From positions 220,181,498 to 220,245,497 of the forward strand of contig CM060978.1 in NCBI GenBank assembly GCA_030765065.1: a DNA stretch of 64,000 bases, given 5' to 3'. This document shows positions 35,040 through 46,110 of this stretch, piece by piece (the first letter of the stretch is position 1; every line of letters starts with the position of its first letter). The translations under genes and the position numbers were made by a program. Source of the DNA: Deroplatys truncata. Taxonomy: Eukaryota; Arthropoda; Insecta; Mantodea; Mantidae. A model generated the notes under the pieces. That model made no database searches and was not told the origin of the DNA. It was given only the letters and a program-made list of their open reading frames with translations.

Positions 35040-36895
35040 AGCCTATATTAATGAGTTTATTTCATATGAACCTAAACGTTACTTCTCACAAAGACATATC
35101 CAAACGTCAGTTACATCACTTGGGTTCTCAGACCTGAATCGAAACCCTAAAAGCAATAATATCAGCTTCTCTTCCCCCTCCTCATCCATTTACCATGCAT
35201 ACATTTCATCTCTTATAGGAACAACAACCAAGGTCGACACTAGCTGTGTGCGCGTACGTTCCACGTTTCGTGTAAATTAGTTGATTCTCAGACCAATGAC
35301 TGTTGTGTGGAGTGCAGATTGGGTATCATGTTTTCGTTATGCCTCGTGCTGGTTTCACGACGCAGCTATTTAAAATAGAAAAAAGTACTTTCATTTCAGG
35401 TAGCTTTTCAGAAAACGAATCCTCTGGATGATATAAATAATAGTTAAAACAAACGTGTTTTCTTTTCTCCTCAAAAGACTATTAAATTAAATTCTCAGAA
35501 CGAAGGGCATGAGGAAGTTAATTCCACATCATTTACATCACCCATTCCTGACTTTTTAAGCCAAATTGGGATGAAATGCAACAAACACGCAAAACGTGAA
35601 TTAGTACTCATCGAATGAATAGAATTTTTTATAGAATTTTTGAATGAACAGAACTTGAGTTCTGTGAAATAATTTTTCTGAGTTTCCTTCTTACGTCATG
35701 AAAAGGAAAAGAGCAAGGAAAAGAGCACAATTTATATTAAGTTTATTCGTATTCGGTTAAACAGTTAGCTATTCGACTCTTCGTCTGTCGCCAGATTATT
35801 ATAAATTTTTCTTTAGCCGGATTTATGCTGGGTTCGGAGCGTTTTTAGTATTATTTTAAATACTTTTTGTACAGTAAATGATTTCACTATAAATATAGGT
35901 CGCGTGTGAAAGCAATTATTCGTCGTTAGCATTCCCTTGTGATTTACTGGTATTGATAGTTATATGCATAGCGATACGTTTATAGACTCAGAGCTATTTT
36001 CAATTCGTTTCCTTATAAGTAGAGCCCGCAGCTTGCTTGTAAGTTAAGTTTCTTCACCACATTCATTTTATCCCCTGTCGCCTACCCTCTCTCTCCGTCT
36101 CTCTCACTGTGTGCGCTTGAGTATTAAGAATTTTTGAAACTATCATAAAAGGTGCTTTGTCTAAGATGCTAATAAAACTTAAATAAAAATAACCGGTTTA
36201 ATGTTACACTAACTACTGTTCAAATGAGTCCGGAGTCCGTAAAGCTTAATAGTTACGAACATTTTCTTCTCAGGATAAACGAAAATTCCAGGAAAAACCT
36301 TATTCAGGTATCTTACACAAATCGAGACTCAAACTAAGTACTGTCAAACAGTGAAGAGACAAGCTACCCAAACAACATAGCATTGGGCTAGAAAACTTGT
36401 CGATTTTTGTGTTTAGAGTGCTTCCCATTGCAATTAGAAAAAGAAACCATAAAGATCTGTAACTGTAATGTATCAAAGCTTAAATGTTTAATAGAAAACA
36501 TAATCAGTCATCTTCCTTGCATATTTTAAGATGGCTTTTGGACATCTTGCAACTTGTGCCAGCTCAATATACGTATATATTTGAAGAAGTTTTCCTCAGT
36601 TTGCGAGAGATAATCCCGCGGTCGCCCAGAGTTTATTGTGCCCTAGGTGACAAACGAGGCCTTACAGGGTAGAATAACTTTGTAGTTGTCTTCAGTGTTC
36701 AAAGGTAAGTCCATGTTAAATTTTGGATAAAAAGTTCCTGTGCGAACCAAGCCCCTTCCCTTGTTAGAGTATTGAGAGCTTAAATTGGTAGAAGAGAAGC
36801 AAATGTGATCCTATTAGAAATTCCATTATTATTAAAGTAGGAAGAATAATAAATTTAATGACTGTTGCTTCCCTCTTGTTATAGTAAGGGTACTG
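35040..36895. other. Long unique stretch
   Basis: No gene recognised. It contains a CT-rich tract (36085-36107). Short frames have no domain. This is the longest repeat-poor part after the receptor region. Confidence 0.45.
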
Positions 36896-36897
36896 TG

Positions 36898-37300
36898 ACC
36901 CAGCGGGATGGCTTAGGCGGTTTCAGGGTTCGAAGTGCCGGCGATGGTGTTTCGGTGCAGTGTGGCAGGGAAAAATGATAGTCTCTCTCCGTTCCTCAGC
37001 TTTCGACTGGCTGCCGGGGGTATTCGAACCCTCTTGAGAGAAGTTGAGCCCCCTCTGTGCGGGATGGGGTCCCTGGTCTGCCTGGGAGTCTCTATCTGAT
37101 AAATTTGGGACCCTGCCATTCCTGTGTAGTAACTCCCGGTTCCGGCCTGCCGGCCGGCGTCTACTCTCGCCTCATCCTTCCTCCCGGGGACGCCCCCTTG
37201 TGGGTCGTAGGTACAATATCCCCTGTGTGGATCACCGCCAAATCCGCTCCGTAGTCAATCCAAGTGTATTGTGGTTGGCCAGAGCAAGGAAATGTGTCTG
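36898..37300 (+). repeat. tRNA-derived SINE S2, copy 1
   Basis: Head with AGCGGGATGGCTTAGGCGG (A-box-like) and CAGGGTTCGAAGTG (B-box-like). The body shares GGTGATGGTGTTT-type, CTCCGTTCCTC and CTTTCGACTGGCTGCCGG blocks with 54775-55375 on the other strand. It is GC-rich against its surroundings. The frames here are composition effects. Confidence 0.7.
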
Positions 37301-37369
37301 AGAACAGTCACCATTTGAAACTGCAGTAAAAATTTCTATTGAATGCTACATTTGGAATCGGAACTACCT

Positions 37370-37370
37370 C

Positions 37371-37421
<51 letters not shown>
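37370..37421. repeat. (AAT)n microsatellite
   Basis: About 17 uninterrupted AAT units, probably the tail of the preceding SINE region. Confidence 0.95.
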
Positions 37422-37424
<3 letters not shown>

Positions 37425-37619
37425 CGTGCTAGCATTTTATTCTGCTCAACTCTCACAAATACAAACTAGTTTGTACCTCTATGTAAATTCAATATAATAC
37501 ATGGTCGAAAGTTAAATCGAGCAAATTAATAATGCTGCATAAAAGATAATTAGACATTATGCCTATCAATATTGTAACAGACTCTCTGAGCAACTTCTGT
37601 ACAAAACCAATTGAACTTT

Positions 37620-37986
37620 ATCATATTGTGACTTCGTCGAGTTTTTTTATGTTGGTTTATTTGTTTTAACTGTTACTTCTCTAAGCTCTAAGTTCTCAAT
37701 ATCTCTTCATTTACTTTTCACACTGTCACTTTATTAATGTGAACTAGTTCAATTTCTTCTGTCACTTCTCTCTCTTCTTGACGTAGCGGCGTAAGAAATA
37801 CGCCCTACGTAGCCTCTTCAATTTCACTCGCTGGGGAGTCGAACACAAGGCTTCTACAATCTCTCGCTCTGCATTAGCACTCGCAGCACGTCACATCAGT
37901 CGTCACCAACTCGCTCGGAGAACCGCAGTTATGTTGCAGCAGAAACGCGCTCACCAATGCTACTCACTCATTGACCGATTCAACTC
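37620..37986 (-). other. Putative leader of the heat-shock-type promoter
   Basis: Downstream of the initiator the sequence first is CpG-rich (37850-37980) and then becomes A-rich on the transcribed strand (aaagtgacagtgtgaaaag), like insect hsp leaders. The first ATG opens only a four-codon frame. There is no chaperone coding sequence after it. Confidence 0.35.
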
Positions 37987-38106
37987 AACTGACTGCTCTC
38001 GCGAGAATGCTCGCTTATATAACCAGGGGAATTTTTCCCAGAACATTCTAGAATCATTTAGACACACGTTCTGGAGGGGTGGGAATAAACTTCCAGAATA
38101 TTCTGG
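37985..38106 (-). promoter_or_regulatory. Heat-shock-type core promoter
   Basis: On the minus strand, from upstream to start site: a three-unit heat-shock element in CCAGAATATTCTGGAA (38106-38091), a half site CTCCAGAAC (38077-38069), a second three-unit element TTCTAGAATGTTC (38053-38041), TATATAA at 38021-38015 and the arthropod initiator TCAGTT at 37992-37987. The initiator A is 31 bp from the first T of the TATA box. Heat-shock factor trimers bind alternating GAA/TTC units at 5-bp spacing, as here. The transcript would run leftwards. No heat-shock protein frame follows within the window. Confidence 0.65.
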
Positions 38107-38489
38107 TTATCTGCTGATAGCGCTTTGGTGTTTATGGCCGGCAAGAGCGCGACTTATCTTTGTTATCTCCGACTGCCTAGCGCTGACCTTCCGATAACCT
38201 TGAGCTATAGCCGCTGCGTCAAAATATAAATTCCAGTGTCTAAAGATTACGAACTTTCTAAGAAAGTAACAAATAATAACAAACAAAATTTCCTTCCTTC
38301 CGTAGGAAAATTAAACCTGTTAAAATACGACGTGCACTGTTTATCTAACCATAGACCATTTGTTTTTCCAAACTATTGAGGTTCATGTTAGTCCAGATAT
38401 TGCTACTCTTAAGCAACACATTGCCTTCAAGGCTAAATAATGTATGTGGTGGAGCTTGTAACAACAATTGTCTTTAATATAAGCGCGGA

Positions 38490-39330
38490 GGAATAAAGTA
38501 TACTTTTCTCTTCATGAGCTTACTGGAAGAGATATTCCGAGAGCTGAGCTGGGGAAAGAAATACGGTATCACAATAAATGGGTAGAGGCTCAAAAACCTA
38601 AGGTTTTCCAATGACGTTGTACTATTCGCCAGTAATGCCAAAAATGTGCAAAATATGATCCAGTTGCTAAACAATGCAGCAAAAAAGGCGACCTATCAAT
38701 GAACATGAGTAAAACACAAGTTCTAACAAATAACCAAGACGTACCAATCAAATTGACACTAAAGTATTATAGCAATACCAGAATACGTATATCAAGGGCA
38801 ACTGGTAGGACTGCAGAACAACATGGACTAAGAAATAAAAGGCCGAATAGCAATAGTATGGAAATCATTTGGGGCCATAAAATTCATTCTACTGGACAAG
38901 AACCTCAACGGGAAAATAAAAATCAAAACACTATACTTCTGCATATTTCCATCACTACTATATGGGTGCCAAACTTTGAATTTGACGGAAACCTAAAAGA
39001 AACGTATTCAAGTTTGCCGGAGAAAAATAAAGAGGAAAGTGTTAGGACCAGCTTAAGGGAAATAACAAAACTGGAAGATGTATCCCAACGAGCCACCAGT
39101 TTGAAATGGGGAGGCTCCAGAACAACAGATGAAACTACATTTCAACAATATGGATCCCCTACATCGGCAAGAGACGACAAGGCAGACCCGGAACAAGATG
39201 GGTCACACCTTCAAGAAAGCAGTAGGAGCACACTGGACATGGATTGCACACGATCGCAGCAGCTGGAGAGACTTTTGAAGAAGGCAGAAAGTGCTAAACA
39301 AAACCACCTAGTGTCCGATGGGAATTAAGG
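38490..39330 (+). pseudogene. LINE reverse transcriptase fragment (RTE/jockey-like)
   Basis: A reverse-transcriptase palm relic: FMSLLEEIFRELSWGKKYG, INGxRLKNLRFSNDVVLFA (FSND in place of the F/YADD motif; 38585-38632), then NVQNMIQLLNNAAKKA. A shift follows, then MNMSKTQVLTNNQ (38700). The end is readable in another frame near 39170-39250 (GKRRQGRPGTRW-like), the usual tail. The 209-codon open frame 38699-39328 follows the true frame only at its start; most of its product is a shifted reading. The active-site change and shifts make it dead. Confidence 0.75.
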
Positions 39331-39544
39331 GAAGAAGTGTGCGAAGTGAGGAACCCCAAACAAGATCATGAAGTGCTGATCGAAAAGAAGTGAGTGAACA
39401 ATAGTGCGAATGCAGAAAAAGAACGCAACGAAAAACACCACTTATGCAGACTAGCTTCTCGCCTGAGTCATATCGAGCTATCCCTCATCTTCAGGGACAA
39501 ATCGGCTATTCTTTCATTTATCCATTCATTCACAAAGACAAATA

Positions 39545-40830
39545 TACGAGGGGCACTAATTATATTTTGAGCCTTGGCAACCCTGAATGTTGTGGGTGCC
39601 ATCTGACGTTTCCAAAGGAAAGTTTAACATTTTTTACCATAATCTACTTTAAACAATTTTTCAATAGAGCGTCATTTGTTTTATTTACACTAACTTGAAA
39701 ATTGTGTGTCAACAAAAACATGGAATTAACTCGTGAAAATGTTCGTGCAATGATTTATTACGATTTTCGACGAGGATTATCAAGACAAAAGTGCATCGAT
39801 CAACTAACTTCCACATTTGGCGACGAAGTTCCATCCTTTGCCACTGTGAAACGCTGGTATAATGAATTTAATCGTGCCCCGCGTTCGCTCAATGATGAAG
39901 TTCGTGATGGTCGTCCAAAATCAGTTGTGCCAGAAAACATTGATGCTGTGCAAAAACTAATAATGAAAGATCGTCATACGACATATTGTGAGATTGAGGC
40001 AACCCTGGGCATTAGTTCCACCAGCATATATAAAATATTGCATGATTATTTAGCCGTGAAAAAGGTTTGCTCTTGTTGGATCCCACATAATTTGATGCAA
40101 TCTAAAAAAATGCTCGTGTCGATTGCTGTACAAAAATGCTCAAGAAATACAATGGCGGTGCCTCAAAAGACGTATATAAGATTGTAACAGATGACGAATC
40201 ATAGATCTATGCGTATGAGCCGGAATGTAACAGCAGTCGACTGTATGGGTGTTTCAAGATGAAGCAAATCCAACAAAAGTCGTTCGCACTCGAAGCACCT
40301 CGAAGCAAATAGTCGCATGCTTTTTCAGCAAAACTGGAAATGTGGCAACAGTACCTTTAGAGGAACGTAAAATGGTCAATGCCGAATGGTACCAGCCATT
40401 TGTTTGCCGGAAGTCTTCGGTGAAGTAAGAAAAACCAAGAACCGTAGGATCGTTCTTCATCAAGAGAATGCGAGCGCACACACATCTCGTCTAACAACAG
40501 AGAATTTGAAGGTTCAAAAAATCGAATTGATGTGTCATTCGCCATACAGTCCTGATTTCGCACCCAATGACTTGTTTTTGTTCCCGAACATCAAGAACAA
40601 ATTGCGTGGACAACGATTTTCGTTGGCAGAAGAAGCCATTAATGCCTTCAAAAACCATGTTTTGTAGGTGTCTCAAGAAGACTGGAATAAATGCTTTGAC
40701 AAATGGTTCAAACGGATGCAAAAGTGTATTGATCATAAAGGAGAATATTTTGAAAAACAATAAATCAGCTTTCAATCAGAAATTACCGTGTTTTAATTAT
40801 TAGGCTCAAAATATAAACAGTGCCCTCGTA
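39545..40830 (+). mobile_element. mariner element, nearly full length
   Basis: A 1282-bp element (39547-40828) between TA dinucleotides (39545-39546; 40829-40830). The ends are CGAGGGGCACTAATTATA... and ...TATAAACAGTGCCCTCG, imperfect inverted repeats of about 26 bp. Size, TA target and the transposase inside fit the mariner family. Confidence 0.92.
39720..40763 (+). pseudogene. mariner transposase pseudogene
   Basis: ATG at 39720; the N-terminal helix-turn-helix region reads cleanly (MELTRENVRAMIYYDFRRGL, ATVKRWYNEFN, GRPKSVVPENIDAV, LGISSTSIYKIL, CSCWIPHNL). Frameshifts near 40100 and between 40200 and 40380 break the middle, where TDDES (first catalytic Asp) is still visible near 40190. 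The C-terminal part is readable from 40386 (LPEVFGEVRKT). The second catalytic position is Glu (LHQENASAHTS); the third is YSPDFAPND, 34 residues on, so the DD34D frame has become D-E-D. A TAG at 40665 interrupts before the normal end (CIDHKGEYFEKQ, TAA at 40761). Confidence 0.9.
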
Positions 40831-41832
40831 GCACAGATTGGCATGCCAACTCTACCGTACTTAAAACCAAATACGGTTGCTCGGTGTAATAGGCGGTCAT
40901 TCGATTGGAACAACCAGGTTTCAACGCAATAATGAGAAAGGTGAGGGAAAACGATGAGAAACTATATATCGGTTTTACTGCGTTGCCATAATAGCTTTTT
41001 GCTTCTTTTCGGGTGCTAGCAAAGAATTCCTATCAATCTAATGGCTGCTTGCGTAATATTATTGGTAACTTTGAAGGATTGTATTGTTTCAAGAATGCAA
41101 GGCACATCTAAACTCAGAGGCTTATCATTCGTGAAATCATTTCATTTCTAGTAATTATAACGAGCTACCGCTGGTAGCCTAGTATAGAATATGCCTGCTT
41201 TAGTTGGGGCAGCCTACAAGCCTATACTGCAAGCTGTGCTCGACTTCACACATATTTCAGGGGAGACTAAATGGCAAAAATAACCAAAGCTGACATTTTT
41301 ATATAAGTAGTCCTCTAAATTGAAAAGTTCTGTTTAATTTTCCATATAGTTTATCAATATTGATACAGTGCTTATAATTTAAAAACATTCTTAAAGTTGG
41401 TTCGAGTCTATCATTTTGTGCTCTGAATTCTGCACTACTTCACAGAAAAAATAATGCTCTACTCTTGGAGTGGAGAGGGGTATTTCAGCTCATGTTTTAG
41501 GTGATTTGCTTTACAAATTTATATTACTTCTAAATATGGAACCTGTCGTATGTCTAAGCAATGTGAGTTTTGGTTTGTAAATATATGCGAGTCTATTTTC
41601 TCCAGTTTTAATTTGAACGCTTTTCTGTGAATTAAATTTACTGATATAAGTGAACCATTGAAGGTAGTTGAATGAAATGTAAATATGAAAGTTATAACGC
41701 CTCAGTGGTGTTCCTTAGCTACTTGGACTTAAGAGATTTCTTATATTTCAAATTTATAATGCACTTTAATAAATTGCGTAATTAAGAAAGATGCTATATC
41801 TTCCTCAATAAACCACACGATTAATATACAAA
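40831..41832. other. Unique sequence right of mariner
   Basis: Just outside the element is a tRNA-like GTAGCACAGATTGGCATGCC stretch, too short to classify. Otherwise AT-rich with nothing recognised. Confidence 0.35.
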
Positions 41833-41833
41833 A

Positions 41834-43601
41834 TTGATGTGTTACGCTCACATGACTTTCTCTGCTCTTCTACAAACTATTTTTACAAACGCTTATTCCC
41901 CATATGCTTCATGTTAATCGAGATGCCAATCTTATTGCTAATTTTCTTGTAGGTGCAAGGGGAATATAGTAGACTTTAAGTGACAGTCAAATATTTTAAG
42001 AGCTTGTTGCTATGTGGTGCATTCCATTCTCTTTGCATACCCAGGACATAAAAAATGAATAACGAATTCCCATTTCAGAAAAATCTGATGTGTTACACTC
42101 ACATGACTTTCTCTACTCTTGTACAAACTATTTTTACAACCGCTTATTCTCCATCTACTTCATGTTAATCGAGATAAATATTTGCAGAGTCTATCTTATT
42201 GCTAATTTTCTTGTAGATGTAAGGGGAATATATATTTACAAGGGCAATTTGGAAATACAGTAGCCTTTAACCACATACATATCTCTTAATAGCTGGTTGC
42301 TAGGTGCAGCACCATTCCCTTTCCCACAGATTAATACTCTTTGCATATCCAAGACAAAAAAAATGAATAACGAATTCCCATTTGAGAAAATAAGTATTGA
42401 AAAATTTAAGGGAATAACAAGTAATATCTCGAAAATGGTTCACTCAACAAAAAAAATGTAAATGACATAAATTGTGTATTTTAACGCGATCTACATTTTT
42501 TGTGTAGTAAACGTTTGTCTATCTCTTATGGTTTACCAGTTATGCAAAAGTCGTTCACAATGAAGAATACTTTTGGAGACATTCCCAGGAAATTCAAGAT
42601 ATACATTTTATTTGTCATAAAAATATCTTAAACATATGATATTTTAATCAAAATCGTTAGAGCCATTTTTGAGAAGATTAAAATTTTCGAAAAATCTTCC
42701 ATGTTAAGGGTAATCTGGGGTGGGGGGATTTTCTTGAAAACCTTCGTGTCGCATCCTTGGAAGATACTGAACCTAAATACCAGGTTTGGTGTTTATCCGA
42801 CTGTTCGTTTTTGAGTTATGCTGTTCACAGACAGACACACACACACAGACACACAGACATACACAGGGACATGTTTCCAAAAATGCTTTTTTGGATTCAG
42901 GGGGTCTCAAAACATGTATTTCCGGTGAAATCTCAGTATCGAATTTTTGGGTGGAATACAATACTTCCCCTACTTACTATACGTAGTAGAGAAAGTAAAA
43001 GGTATTGGAAAATTTAAGGGAATAACAAGCAATATCTCAAAAATGGTTCACTCAAGAAAAGAAAAGTATGACATAAATTGTGTATTTTAATGCGATCTAC
43101 GTTTTTTGTAGTAAATTGTATCTATCTCTGATGGTTTACCAGCTGTGCAAAAATCGTTCACAATGAATAATACTTTTGGGTACATTCTCAGAAAATCCGA
43201 GATATACATTTCATTTGTCATGAAAATTTCGTAAACATATGATATTTTAATCAAAATCGTTAGAGTCTTTTTTGAGAAAATTAAAATTTTCGAAAAATGT
43301 TCCATGTAAAGGGTAATCTGTGGTGGGGTATTTTCTTGAAAACCTTCGTGTCGCATCTCTGGAAGATACTGAACCTAAATACCAAGTTTGGTGTTTATCT
43401 GACTGTTCGTTTCTGAGTTATGCTGTTCACAGACACACACACGCACACACACACACACAGACAGACACACGGACATGTTTCCAAAAATACTTTTTTTGGA
43501 TTCAGGGGGTCTGAAAACATATATTTCCGGTGAAATCTCGGTATCGAATTTTTGGGTGAAATACAATACTTCCCCTACTTACTATACGTAGTAGAGAAAG
43601 T
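41834..43601 (+). repeat. Family A nested pair A15 (outer copy split by inner copy)
   Basis: The outer copy is 41834-42083 plus about 43000-43601. The inner, complete copy is 42084-42996. The outer breaks off in its GAGAAAAA run and resumes at gtattggaaaatttaaggg, the next family block. Both right ends are intact (agtagagaaagt at 42985-42996 and 43590-43601). The outer CA tract (43432-43469) differs from the inner (42829-42865). Confidence 0.93.
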
Positions 43602-43609
43602 AAAAAGAT

Positions 43610-44155
43610 CAGTAGTCTAAAGCGATTATCAGATTTTTAGACGTTGACTTTAAAATTCGTTACCCTTTGCATGAGCACGAGAAAAATGAATAGCACTTAA
43701 CACCTGGGAAAAGTGTATACTACTATAACAAAGACTATCATGAAATGATTAACTCCACAAAACGTGTTATTTAACATAAATTGTGAGGTTTAAGGATATG
43801 CATTTTTATGTAGTAATACTCTATGTATTACAGTTTACCAATTATACAAAGGTTATTCATAATAAGGACTTCACAGGATATTCCCACAAAATTCAAATAA
43901 GGAAAAGTTGTTTTATAAAGAGTAGTTTGGGGGATTTTCTTAAAAGTCTCCATGTTGTATCCGGAAGTTTGAACTTAATTTAACGGACTTTCCGTTTTTG
44001 AGTTATGCTGTTCATACACACACTCACACACAGACCTTTTTATAAAAATGCTTTTTTTTTTATCCAGAGCCTCAAAAAGTGTTTCTGGTGAAATCGCTGT
44101 TCAGAGTTATTGGGTGGAATACAATACTTCCTTTATTTACTATAAGTAGTAACAA
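43610..44155 (+). repeat. Family A repeat, decayed copy A16
   Basis: Traceable by tttaacataaattgtgagg, cagtttaccaattatac, ttttgagttatgctgttcat, the CACACTCACACACA tract (44017-44031) and tattgggtggaatacaatac. Confidence 0.7.
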
Positions 44156-44159
44156 GCAT

Positions 44160-45158
44160 GTACTAACGAAATATCTTTAATGAAACCTTTTAGAACCTGA
44201 AACACATCCAAACTACAATATAATTTTTTAAGCAATCCTGGAATACTTAAAAGTGTAAAGAAGGGAAAAATTTTTGCGTTCTACAAGACTTAAACGCACA
44301 TTTTCAGATAATTTGTGAAATTATTGTGAAAAGTGAGGTACATCTGTTCAGTGTGCTAGATAATAGGAGAAATACAAATTGTGTTGAGTAGAAGGACGGA
44401 AATGAAGGCGAGTAAAACTATTAAATCTGAATATGCAATGGAAAACGCCTGGTTTCTATGATATTTTTCAAGATATAAATCAACACAGATAGCAAAGGAA
44501 TTTGAATTGATTTTATAAAACCTATTTTAAGTAAATCACTGGATAAAAACATTTCAAAAATGTATACTAGTGGATGGAAGGCGACAGGGATGCAGGAGCT
44601 TCCTGTTTGACGTCGGCTTGCTACATTTTCAGTTGCAATTTTATCTCTGACCCAAAGGGAGAACGTCGCGTGACTTAAGTGATCCCGGTTCTTGGGTTTA
44701 TACAATGCTAACATCATCCTTCACCAGCAGTCATCGTCACTAAGATCTCTGCAATGACGTCAGTTATATATATATATATCCAGTTGAACAGTCCACCATG
44801 ATGAACGTTATGCTGACAGTGTCTCAGGAGTGAACATATTTCCAAGCGGTATTTTTAAACTAGCTGGTTATATTAAGGTCCTGATCAATAACACTGCAGA
44901 TAAGGTGCAATAAGCACGATAGTTATGTCAAATGTTACACATTTATCAAGACAGGTTTATTTTCACAAATATGTTTTCGTAAAATACAATATATCATACA
45001 CTAAAATCTCATTGACAATAATATATTATGCCTAAAATTTAACTTACTCTCAAGACGGCACCGCAATGCGCAATCGATAATAACTGATCTCGAGACCAAT
45101 TTAACGTACTGTTAAGACCCTACTGCTCAACTGTTGTTTTGTTGACATGAACCTTTTC
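44160..45158. other. Unique sequence with a short (TA)n
   Basis: No gene recognised. A (TA)8 tract lies at 44764-44779. The minus-strand frame 44421-44717 has no domain. Confidence 0.4.
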
Positions 45159-45159
45159 T

Positions 45160-46110
45160 TGAGGCAGTGTTTTTAACACTTAAATGATTTCAGTCAAATT
45201 ATATAATATGTAAATTCAATAACAGCCGGCCTTGAAGCAATATGTGTATGTAATAATTTGTAAAATGTACGTAACAGTCATTGCATATGCCTATATTATT
45301 GTAAACATGTTAATAATGTTATGTGAATGTTACGTAATTTAATAATGTAGGAGCTGTGAGAAATAGGTCAAAATTTGCTAACAAAGAGGTAACTATGAGG
45401 TAACCTTGAGTAAGTAATGAGTAAGAAAGTTTAACAGTACAACTTGTGATTCTTGGAATAACAATAATGTAATTTTAGGGACTGTTTATAAAAATAGCCA
45501 ATCAACAACCAGAAAAAGCTTTAGTTAAATTCAGGTATTCTATTGGAGTAGGATAAGCCAATCAGAGACTTGAAATGCAGAAATTTACAAGCTTAGACGG
45601 TTGAAATCTATTCAGTTGCCTGTGGATAGTGTTTGTAATTGGATGCGAGATATTCATGTGAGACGAAAAATAGTATAGTTGTTAAAAAGTGCAAGTGTTA
45701 AGTAAAAGAATCTCACAGCTCTTGATATCAGTGAAGTGCTATTTAATTTGTGTCAAGGATTAATAGAAAGGAGTGAATTGAAACTTAAAATCTGTGTAAG
45801 CCTACATTCTTGTCGCATCACGCTCTGCCAAGACTTCCATGTCTCTAACAATAATACTGACGCTGCCGAGGCAAACACAAATATATAATATTTAAAAAAA
45901 CAGTTAAATTACAAAGCTATTATTTTTAAACTTGGAGCAAAGACCACCTGAAGGTACATTTGGGGCGAAGGCTACCGGAAACTGTTTACTATACGTGCGG
46001 TTGCAATTACTACAAGTTCGGCTCCCCAACAGTTGAAATATAATACAACATCTTCAAACTGACTTTCCATACGTAGCAGCAATAATACAACTCCTTCAAA
46101 ACATCTTCTT
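45160..46110 (+). repeat. Family B repeat, copy B4
   Basis: From TGAGGCAGTGTTTTTAACAC through AATAATGTAGGAGCTGTGAG (45341-45360), CCAAT boxes (about 45496, 45555), GAATCTCACAGCTC (45708) and CTGCCGAGGC to minisatellite units ending CTTTCCATACG near 46075. It is the most complete family B copy in plus orientation. Confidence 0.75.

Noticed and set aside
37044-37301. Open frames at 36.9-37.3 kb and 54.7-55.4 kb
   Set aside because: GC-rich SINE bodies give long chance frames; the same sequence recurs at both places.
38699-39328. 209-codon frame as an intact protein
   Set aside because: Only its first dozen residues follow the LINE frame; the rest is a shifted reading of a decayed LINE.
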